From an uncultured Arenimonas sp. (lineage in GTDB: Bacteria > Pseudomonadota > Gammaproteobacteria > Xanthomonadales > Xanthomonadaceae): DNA of 5,817 bases. Under the pieces are notes generated by a model. That model had not been told where the DNA came from and ran no database searches. It saw only the letters and a program-made list of their open reading frames with translations. The stretch covers positions 1-5,817 of the forward strand of contig CAMLKR010000149.1 of assembly GCA_946480565.1 (NCBI GenBank). Direction: 5' to 3'. Position 1 is the first letter of the stretch. Each line of letters opens with the position of its first letter. This document shows positions 1 through 4,766 of this stretch, piece by piece. The position numbers were made by a program, and so were the translations under genes.

Positions 1-80
1 TGGGGGCGGTCTTTTTTTTGGTGTTGAGGCGGGTGGGGGGGGGGGGGGCGGGGCCGGTTTTGTGTGGGGGGCGGCGCACG
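1..80. other. G/T-rich low-complexity start with a 14-G run
   Basis: The first 77 bases contain one A (position 27). They hold an 8-T run (12-19), a 14-G run (35-48) and further G runs around 2-6, 50-53 and 66-71. No gene or hairpin is visible here. The composition changes abruptly near base 80 to ordinary GC-rich sequence with normal A content. The likeliest explanation is a contig end with poor base calls (poly-G and G/T bias are typical of two-colour sequencing). A real G-quadruplex-forming tract is the alternative. Confidence 0.55.
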
Positions 81-111
81 CCAGATCAACCGAAAACGAG
101 CAAGTGACCTG

Positions 112-130
112 CTTGCGCCAAAGGCGCAAG
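112..130. repeat. Small perfect hairpin, 8-bp stem with AAA loop
   Basis: CTTGCGCC (112-119) and GGCGCAAG (123-130) are exact reverse complements around an AAA loop. The hairpin lies about 80 bases before the start codon of the small exported protein gene. No T-run follows on the plus strand, so it is not a classical terminator in that direction. It may be the end of an upstream transcript, a leader structure, or one copy of a dispersed intergenic repeat. The sequence alone does not decide. Confidence 0.4.
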
Positions 131-165
131 AGCGAGGGAGGGGCATGGAGCGGCCCGGGTTGGAA

Positions 166-171
166 TAGGAT
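166..171 (+). promoter_or_regulatory. Possible -10 box (TAGGAT) for the exported protein gene
   Basis: TAGGAT matches four of six bases of TATAAT and the TANNNT pattern common in Xanthomonadaceae promoters. A transcript starting about seven bases downstream would have a leader of roughly 30 bases, which would include the GGGAGA ribosome binding site at 197-202. No recognisable -35 hexamer lies at the usual distance, so this is only a candidate. The leader also contains a small GC hairpin (178-183 with 189-194). Confidence 0.25.
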
Positions 172-208
172 GCGCGGGCGGCCGCCTTGGCCGCTTGGGA
201 GACGTGCC

Positions 209-640
209 ATGACTGCCCGCCAGGTCCTGATTGCCTTCTGCCTGTCCATGCTCACCCTCGCCGCGGCCGCCCAGACCGCCCCCCGCCTGCGAACCATCGA
301 ACCGACTCCCGTCCAGGCCGCCCCCAACGTCGCCGTGATGGACAAGGACGCCCAGATCCAACGCCTGACCGAAAGCAACCAGCGCCTGCGCGCCGAGAAC
401 AACGAACTCAAGGCCCGCATCGACGCGATGACCGTGCGCGGCGGCAGCGCCGTGACCGCCTACTGCGAGAACCCCCAGGAAAGCCGCAACACGGCCGGCG
501 GCGTCGACAACTGCGGCGTCTACACCTGCAACGACGCCAGCGGCCTCTGCCGCAACCGCTGCACCACCAGCCTGCACTGCGGCCCCGGCACCGCCTGCGA
601 CATTCCCAGCGGCACCTGCCAGGCGCCGCCACAGGGCTGA
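209..640 (+). CDS. Small exported protein: signal peptide, coiled coil, eight-cysteine domain
   Basis: I do not recognise a named family; function is unknown. The 143-residue product has a signal peptide at residues 1-21 (basic start, hydrophobic core, A-A-A before Q22). A proline/alanine-rich linker follows to about residue 40. A coiled coil spans about residues 50-74, with I50, L53, N57, L60, N64, L67, I71 and M74 in exact 3-4 heptad spacing. The C-terminal domain (about 85-137) carries eight cysteines at 86, 102, 107, 114, 118, 124, 130 and 137 with many Gly, Asn and Ser. This predicts a periplasmic or secreted oligomer with a disulfide-bonded tail. The start at 209 is chosen because GGGAGA (197-202) lies six bases upstream and the signal peptide begins there. 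The frame is open upstream to 62, but those 49 residues look unlike a protein N-terminus. It precedes ppc on the same strand, with a hairpin between them. Confidence 0.72.
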   Translation: MTARQVLIAFCLSMLTLAAAAQTAPRLRTIEPTPVQAAPNVAVMDKDAQIQRLTESNQRLRAENNELKARIDAMTVRGGSAVTAYCENPQESRNTAGGVDNCGVYTCNDASGLCRNRCTTSLHCGPGTACDIPSGTCQAPPQG

Positions 641-657
641 GCGCGCCTGCACGTGGC

Positions 658-693
658 CGGAGCGGGCGGCGGCCTATCGCCGCCCGAGCTCCG
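658..693 (+). terminator. Strong hairpin between the exported protein gene and ppc
   Basis: A nine-bp perfect stem (663-671 with 678-686, loop GCCTAT) is extended by a further five pairs, CGGAG (658-662) with CTCCG (689-693), leaving a two-base AG bulge at 687-688. It begins 18 bases after the stop codon at 638-640, the right place for a terminator of the small gene. No T-run follows, so it would be a GC-hairpin type of terminator, or a transcript-stabilising or leader structure. It ends 19 bases before the ppc start codon and might also affect ppc expression. Confidence 0.45.
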
Positions 694-700
694 CAGGCGC

Positions 701-706
701 TAGGCT
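701..706 (+). promoter_or_regulatory. Possible -10 box (TAGGCT) giving a leaderless ppc transcript
   Basis: TAGGCT fits the TANNNT -10 pattern and ends six bases before the ppc ATG at 713. A transcript starting at the usual distance would begin at or next to the start codon. There is no convincing Shine-Dalgarno sequence before this ATG, which agrees with leaderless translation. No -35 match is seen, and the expected position falls within the 658-693 hairpin, which weakens the call. Confidence 0.25.
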
Positions 707-712
707 TGGCGC

Positions 713-3502
713 ATGAACACGACGCCCCTCGACACCGAGCCCCTGCGCGACATCGACCTGCCGCCCACCGACGCCCTGCTGCGCGAGGACGTCAAACGCC
801 TCGGCGCCCTGGTGGGCGAGATCCTGGCCGAACAGGTGGCGCCCGAATTCCTGGCCGAAGTCGAAACCCTGCGTATCGCCGCCATCCGCCGGCGCGAGGC
901 CGGTGCCCCGATCGAAGAACTTTCGCGGCGGCTCGACGGCCTGCCGCTGGACCGGGCCGAACTGCTGGTGCGGGCCTTCGCCAGCTATTTCCAGGCCGTG
1001 AACCTGGCCGAGCGCGTGCACCGCATCCGTCGCCGCCGCGACTACCAGCGGCTGGGCGAGGCGCCGCAGCCGGGCGGGCTGGAGGATTCGCTGCGGCAGC
1101 TGCGGGATGCTGGCGTGGACGCCGCGGCGGTGTCGGCCCTGGTCGCCCGGCTGCGCATCGAGCCGGTGTTCACCGCCCATCCCACCGAAGCGGTGCGTCG
1201 CGCCCTGCTGGAGAAGGAAAGCGAGGTCGTGCGCTGCCTGGTCGAGGACATCGACCGCGGCCTGACCCCGCAGGAGCGACGGGCCGACGTCGAACGCATG
1301 CGCCTGGCCCTGACCGCCAGCTGGCAGACCGACGAGACGCCGCCGGAAAAACCCAGCGTCGCCGACGAGTTCGAGCACGTCGCCTTTTATCTTTCCGACG
1401 TGCTGTACCGCGTCCTGCCCGTCTTCCACGAAGTCTTCGAAGACGCCCTGCAGAAAGTCTACGGCAACCAGATCCCTCCAATCCGGGGTCAGAGTGCGTT
1501 TACCTTCGGCGAAGATAAACGCACTCTGACCCCGGATTGTCCGCCGGTGCTGGGGTTTGGGTCGTGGGTGGGCGGGGACATGGACGGCAACCCCAATGTC
1601 GGGGCGGCGACGATCTCCGCCACGCTCGCGGGTCAGCGCGCCCTGGTGCTGCAGAACTATCGGCGCGACCTGGCGCGGCTGGGCGAGGTGCTCAGCCAGT
1701 CCTCGGGGCGGGTGAAGGTATCGCCCGAACTGCTGCGCCGCACCGACGACTACGCGCGCCGGCTGCCCAAGGCGGCGGAGAAGCTCAAGGCCCGCCACGC
1801 CGACATGCCCTACCGGCGCTTCACCGCGCTGGTGTCGGCGCGACTGGCCGCCACCGCGCAGGACAAGCGCGAAGGGTATGGCGACGCCGCCGAGTTCGTC
1901 GCCGACCTGCGCCTGGCCGAGGCCAGCCTGGCCGCGAACCGCGGCGAACACGCCGGTGGTTTCGCGGTGCGGCGCCTGCGCCGGCGCGCCGAGGCCTTCG
2001 GCTTCCACCTGGCCACGCTCGACCTGCGCCAGGAATCCACGCGCCACGACGCGGCGCTGGCGGCGCTGCTGGGCGACGCCGGCTGGCCCGCACGCGCCTG
2101 GCCCGAGCGCGCCGACCGGCTGCGCGACCTGATCTCCGGCGCGGAGCCCGTGGCCGCGCCGCAGGCGCCCGAAGCCGCACCGGTGCTGGAGGTGTTCCGC
2201 ACCGTCGCCACCGCGCTGCCGTTGTACGGCGCGCGCGCCTTCGGCCCCTACATCATCAGCATGAGCCGCAGCGCCGCCGACGCGCTGGCGGTGCTGGCCC
2301 TGGCCCGTTTTGCCGGCTGCACGGACGGCAACGGCGCGGTGCCGCTGGACGTGGCGCCCCTGTTCGAAACCGTGGACGACCTGCAGGCCGCCGCCGACAC
2401 CCTGCGGTCGCTGTTCGCCGACCCGGTGTACCGCGAACACCTGCGCGAGCGCGGCGACCGCCAGGTGGTGATGCTGGGCTATTCCGACAGCGCCAAGGAC
2501 GGCGGCCTGGTCGCCTCGCGCTGGGCCCTGCAGCAGACCCAGGTGCAGCTGACCGCGCTGGCCGCGGAAGCCGGCGTGCGCATCGCGTTCTTCCACGGCC
2601 GCGGCGGTTCGCTGTCGCGTGGCGGCGGCAAGACCGAACGTGCCGTCATCGCCGCGCCGCGCGGTTCGGTCGACGGCTCGCTGCGCCTGACCGAACAGGG
2701 CGAAGTGATCCACCGCAAGTACGGCATCCGCGCCATCGCCCTGCGCAACCTGGAACAGATGACCGGCGCGGTGCTGCGCGCCAGCCTGCGGCCGCGGCCG
2801 CCGGAGCCGCGCGAGGCGGCCTGGCGCGAGATGGCGGCCTTCATCGCGGCGGCGGCGCGCGCGCACTACCGTCGCCTGGTCTACGACACGCCGGGCTTCG
2901 TCGACTATTTCCGCGCCGCCACGCCGATCGACGTGATCGAACGCCTGCGCATCGGCTCGCGCCCGAGCAAACGCGGCAACGCCGGCGGCGTGTCCTCGCT
3001 GCGGGCCATACCCTGGGTGTTCGCCTGGTCGCAGAACCGCTGCGGCCTGACCGCCTGGCTCGGCGTGGGCACCGGCATGGCGGCGGGCATCGACAGGTTC
3101 GGCCATGCGGCGGTGGCCGAGATGGCGCGCGACTGGCCCTTCTTCGCCACCCTGGTGGACGACGTCGAGATGGTGCTGGCCAAGTCCGACCTGGGCATCT
3201 TCGAGCGCTATTCCCTGCTCGCGGGCGAGGCCCATGGCGAATTCTTCCCCGGCATCGCCGCGGAATTCGTCCGCACCCGCGACACCGTCCTGGCGCTCAA
3301 GGGCAGCGACATGCTGCTGGCCAACGATTTCCGGCTGCGCCAATCGATCCGGCTGCGCAATCCCTACGTGGATCCGATCAGCCTGCTGCAGGTGGACCTG
3401 CTGGCGCGCTGGCGCGCCGCCGGTCGGCCGGAGGACGCCCTATTCCATGCGCTGGTGACCACGGTCAACGGCATCGCCGCCGGCGTGCAGAACACCGGCT
3501 GA
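713..3502 (+). CDS. ppc: Phosphoenolpyruvate carboxylase with an in-frame repeat-derived insertion
   Basis: This cytoplasmic enzyme fixes bicarbonate onto phosphoenolpyruvate to give oxaloacetate and phosphate, replenishing the TCA cycle; it is normally a homotetramer needing Mg or Mn. The 929-residue product is collinear with E. coli PEPC (883 aa) throughout. Visible signatures are TAHPTE with catalytic His156, GGDMDGNPN (287-295), DLRQESTRH (437-445), GYSDSAKDGG with Lys595, FHGRGGS with His628 and Arg630, Arg636, SRPSKR (749-754), and the terminal QNTG. These correspond to E. coli His138, Lys546, His579, Arg581 and Arg587. Residues matching the E. coli aspartate-inhibition site also remain (Lys824, Arg882, Asn927, Arg636), so feedback inhibition is plausible. 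The spacing from His156 to Lys595 is 31 residues longer than in E. coli. About 21 of these (256-276) are encoded by the palindrome at 1479-1539, whose codons (CCT, AGT, TTT, AAA, ACT, TGT) are unlike the C/G-ending codons around it. The start at 713 fits the family N-terminus, though no clear ribosome binding site precedes it. Confidence 0.97.
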   Translation: MNTTPLDTEPLRDIDLPPTDALLREDVKRLGALVGEILAEQVAPEFLAEVETLRIAAIRRREAGAPIEELSRRLDGLPLDRAELLVRAFASYFQAVNLAERVHRIRRRRDYQRLGEAPQPGGLEDSLRQLRDAGVDAAAVSALVARLRIEPVFTAHPTEAVRRALLEKESEVVRCLVEDIDRGLTPQERRADVERMRLALTASWQTDETPPEKPSVADEFEHVAFYLSDVLYRVLPVFHEVFEDALQKVYGNQIPPIRGQSAFTFGEDKRTLTPDCPPVLGFGSWVGGDMDGNPNVGAATISATLAGQRALVLQNYRRDLARLGEVLSQSSGRVKVSPELLRRTDDYARRLPKAAEKLKARHADMPYRRFTALVSARLAATAQDKREGYGDAAEFVADLRLAEASLAANRGEHAGGFAVRRLRRRAEAFGFHLATLDLRQESTRHDAALAALLGDAGWPARAWPERADRLRDLISGAEPVAAPQAPEAAPVLEVFRTVATALPLYGARAFGPYIISMSRSAADALAVLALARFAGCTDGNGAVPLDVAPLFETVDDLQAAADTLRSLFADPVYREHLRERGDRQVVMLGYSDSAKDGGLVASRWALQQTQVQLTALAAEAGVRIAFFHGRGGSLSRGGGKTERAVIAAPRGSVDGSLRLTEQGEVIHRKYGIRAIALRNLEQMTGAVLRASLRPRPPEPREAAWREMAAFIAAAARAHYRRLVYDTPGFVDYFRAATPIDVIERLRIGSRPSKRGNAGGVSSLRAIPWVFAWSQNRCGLTAWLGVGTGMAAGIDRFGHAAVAEMARDWPFFATLVDDVEMVLAKSDLGIFERYSLLAGEAHGEFFPGIAAEFVRTRDTVLALKGSDMLLANDFRLRQSIRLRNPYVDPISLLQVDLLARWRAAGRPEDALFHALVTTVNGIAAGVQNTG
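1479..1539. repeat. REP-like 61-base palindrome inserted in frame within ppc
   Basis: Bases 1479-1502 are the exact reverse complement of 1516-1539 (24 bp). There is one mismatch (C1503 against A1515), then CTTC/GAAG pairs 1504-1507 with 1511-1514 around a three-base tip. Each arm contains the core CCGGGGTCAGAGTGCG. From memory, GGGGTCAGAGT-type palindromes are dispersed in Xanthomonadaceae and other proteobacterial genomes, often near REP-associated tyrosine transposases (RAYT, IS200/IS605-like); this needs a genome search. It is AT-richer and uses different codons from flanking ppc. It is read without a stop as roughly PIRGQSAFTFGEDKRTLTPDC. No clear target duplication flanks it, although Pro-Pro codon pairs occur on both sides (CCT CCA at 1475-1480, CCG CCG at 1541-1546). 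No transposase is present in the window. Confidence 0.88.
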
Positions 3503-3503
3503 G

Positions 3504-4247
3504 TCAGGCGCGGTCGACCTTCTGCAGCAGCGCGATCCACTCGCGCTCGTTGCCGCGGGTATGGGCCGGCAGGCGCTGGGCCTCGCGCAGCGATTCCGCG
3601 GCCAAGGCCTGGGCGCGCCCGGTCTCGCCCCATTCGCGCAGCAGGCCCGCGTAACGCGCGCGCGCCTCCAGGCCGGGGTAATAACCCACCAACACGCCGA
3701 ACTCCTCGTGGGCCTTGTCGCGGTCGCCGGTGGCGGCGACCGCGCGGGCGTAGGTCAGGTGCGCGGGCGGCGAACGATAGTCGGGCTTTTCGGCGATCAC
3801 CCGCTCCAGTAGTTCGCGCGCGTCCTGCGGCCGGCCGCTTTCCAGCAGGGCCTTGGCCAGGCGCGACTGGATGTCGGGGTCGCCGGCATACAGGCCCTGC
3901 AGGGCGAGCTGGTAGTGGGTGACGGCCTCGCCGGCACGGCCGGCCTCGAGCAGGGCCTCGGCCAGGCGCAGCTGGTTGCCGACCGAGGGCGAAAGCTGAT
4001 TGGCCTCCATCGCCTCGCGCAGCTCGCGGCCCGGGTCGAGCAGCTGCTTGACCTTGCTGCCGGCCCGGCGCACGCCGCGGTGGTGGCGCATTTCCGGCAG
4101 CCACACCGCGATCGCGTAGACGATGCTGCCCAGCCCGGGGAACAGGAACAGCAGGAACAGCCAGTACATCGGCTGGTTCGTGCGGATGACGTGCACCGCG
4201 AAGAAGATCGCGGCCAGGACGTGCAGGCCGATGCCGAAGATGTACAT
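3504..4247 (-). CDS. Membrane-anchored tetratricopeptide repeat protein
   Basis: The 247-residue product has two N-terminal hydrophobic segments (about 3-21 and 27-50). The second carries W29, P37, G40 and Y44, in the pattern of the PLDc_N two-helix membrane domain (phospholipase D nuclease N-terminal). A basic region (54-67) follows. Then come about four TPR-like helix pairs (roughly 88-121, 123-156, 160-193, 194-225), with phrases such as LAEALLEAGRAGEAV and LAKALLESGRPQDARELLE. TPRs usually bind proteins, so an inner-membrane scaffold or assembly role is likely; no enzyme motif is seen and the partner is unknown. The basic stretch after the second helix suggests a cytoplasmic TPR domain. 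The start at 4247 is supported by GGGAGA (minus strand, 4252-4257) four bases upstream. The gene may be co-transcribed with the 114-residue gene 52 bases upstream. Its stop is one base from the ppc stop, in convergent orientation. Confidence 0.85.
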   Translation of the reverse strand: MYIFGIGLHVLAAIFFAVHVIRTNQPMYWLFLLFLFPGLGSIVYAIAVWLPEMRHHRGVRRAGSKVKQLLDPGRELREAMEANQLSPSVGNQLRLAEALLEAGRAGEAVTHYQLALQGLYAGDPDIQSRLAKALLESGRPQDARELLERVIAEKPDYRSPPAHLTYARAVAATGDRDKAHEEFGVLVGYYPGLEARARYAGLLREWGETGRAQALAAESLREAQRLPAHTRGNEREWIALLQKVDRA

Positions 4248-4254
4248 GGGGTCT

Positions 4255-4296
4255 CCCGGGGTTCGCCGCGATTATCGCCAAGGCGGCGGCCCCGGG
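4255..4296 (-). promoter_or_regulatory. Long hairpin overlapping the ribosome binding site of the TPR gene
   Basis: CCCGGGG (4255-4261) pairs with CCCCGGG (4290-4296), and inside it CGCCGC (4264-4269) pairs with GCGGCG (4283-4288), around a 13-base loop. On the minus-strand transcript it fills nearly all of the space between the 114-residue gene and the TPR gene. Its proximal arm includes the GGG of the GGGAGA ribosome binding site (4252-4257). It could limit translation of the TPR gene or attenuate transcription between the two genes. The loop carries GATAAT on the minus strand (4271-4276), a five-of-six match to a -10 box, so an internal promoter is an alternative; no good -35 accompanies it. 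Confidence 0.35.
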
Positions 4297-4299
4297 GAA

Positions 4300-4644
4300 T
4301 CAGGCGCCCTTGATGTCGTGCAGCTGCCAGTGGCTGCCGGCCAGCCAGCGCATGCGCTGCTTGAACACGCCGCCGGGGATCGAGGTGGTGGCGACCAGCA
4401 GCACGTCCAGGTCGCTCTGCTCGCCGCTGACCACGGCCCCGGGATCGGTGGCGCCCAGCGAGGGGTCGACCGCGTCCGGGTCCTCCTGCATCGCTTTCCA
4501 GCGCTCGAACAGGGCCGGCGTGCGCAGCGCGGCCTGCAGCTCTTCCGCAAACCCTTCGGCGCTCTGCGAGCGGAAGCTCAGGGCGGGCTCGCTGCCGCGG
4601 GCCAGGTCCGGCTCGGGCAGTCGCAGGTAATAACGGGTGGCCAT
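4300..4644 (-). CDS. Conserved-looking hypothetical protein, 114 residues
   Basis: I recall similar uncharacterised proteins in Xanthomonadaceae but know no function. The product is soluble-looking, with no signal peptide or membrane segment. It begins MATRYYLRLPEPDLARG. A helical, Glu/Ala-rich part follows (about 29-52, FAEELQAALRTPALFERWKA), then an acidic linker (54-69). The second half looks beta-rich (VSGEQSDLDVLLVATTSIPG, then FKQRMRWLAGSHWQLHDIKG). The acidic helical start and alternating hydrophobics suggest a small alpha/beta domain. The start at 4644 is supported by AAGGAAA on the minus strand (4649-4655), four bases upstream; the frame is open further upstream, but that part overlaps the amidohydrolase gene in another frame. 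It is 52 bases upstream of the TPR gene and may share its transcript. Confidence 0.75.
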   Translation of the reverse strand: MATRYYLRLPEPDLARGSEPALSFRSQSAEGFAEELQAALRTPALFERWKAMQEDPDAVDPSLGATDPGAVVSGEQSDLDVLLVATTSIPGGVFKQRMRWLAGSHWQLHDIKGA

Positions 4645-4673
4645 GGCGTTTCCTTCGCGGGGGACGTGGCCCG

Positions 4674-4679
4674 AGCATA
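4674..4679 (-). promoter_or_regulatory. Possible -10 box (TATGCT) for the 114-residue gene
   Basis: On the minus strand TATGCT lies 29 bases before the start codon at 4644. It fits the TANNNT pattern and matches four of six TATAAT bases. Transcription would start near 4668, upstream of the AAGGAAA ribosome binding site. No strong -35 hexamer is present. A small inverted repeat, GAAGCC (4693-4698) with GGCTTC (4704-4709), sits just upstream where a -35 region or regulator site would be. The call is tentative. Confidence 0.35.
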
Positions 4680-4727
4680 GCCCCGCGAACATGAAGCCCG
4701 CATGGCTTCCGGACGACGCCCGGTGCG

Positions 4728-4753
4728 GCCCTCCCCTGGTGCCAGGGGAGGGC
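4728..4753 (-). terminator. 12-bp perfect hairpin after the amidohydrolase gene
   Basis: GCCCTCCCCTGG (4728-4739) and CCAGGGGAGGGC (4742-4753) are exact reverse complements separated by TG. On the minus strand the hairpin begins 13 bases after the amidohydrolase stop codon (4767-4769), which suits a transcription terminator. No U-run follows, so in this GC-rich genome it is either a tail-less terminator or a 3'-end-protecting structure. It would separate the amidohydrolase transcript from the next gene. Confidence 0.55.
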
Positions 4754-4766
4754 GCCGGCGCGGTCC

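Noticed and set aside
62..208. N-terminal extension of the small exported protein to an ATG at 62
   Set aside because: The extra 49 residues are Arg/Trp/Gly-rich, begin in the suspect G-rich tract and would bury the signal peptide. A good ribosome binding site supports the start at 209.
187..1518. Long plus-strand open frame overlapping the exported protein gene and the start of ppc
   Set aside because: The translation is Arg/Pro/Ala-rich low-complexity sequence in another frame of two better-supported genes.
1479..1539. Palindrome read as an intrinsic terminator splitting ppc into two genes or a pseudogene
   Set aside because: The frame runs through it unchanged, all catalytic motifs occur downstream, there is no T-run, and no new start with a ribosome binding site follows.
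674..3343. An 889-codon open frame antisense to ppc
   Set aside because: It mirrors a highly GC-rich coding gene whose codon bias removes stops from the complementary frame. Its translation is low-complexity (Gly, Gln, His, Arg, Ala) and matches no family, while the plus strand is a clear PEP carboxylase. It stays open through the repeat only because that repeat is palindromic.
1537..3654. 705-codon plus-strand frame starting within the palindrome
   Set aside because: It is an out-of-frame shadow of ppc with Arg/Gly-rich content. It does not indicate a frameshift in ppc, because the ppc frame is continuous to QNTG.
3797..4678. Other minus-strand frames over the TPR and 114-residue genes
   Set aside because: They give Arg/Ala/Ser/Cys-rich translations without recognisable domains and lack ribosome binding sites; the chosen frames show membrane and TPR patterns or better starts.
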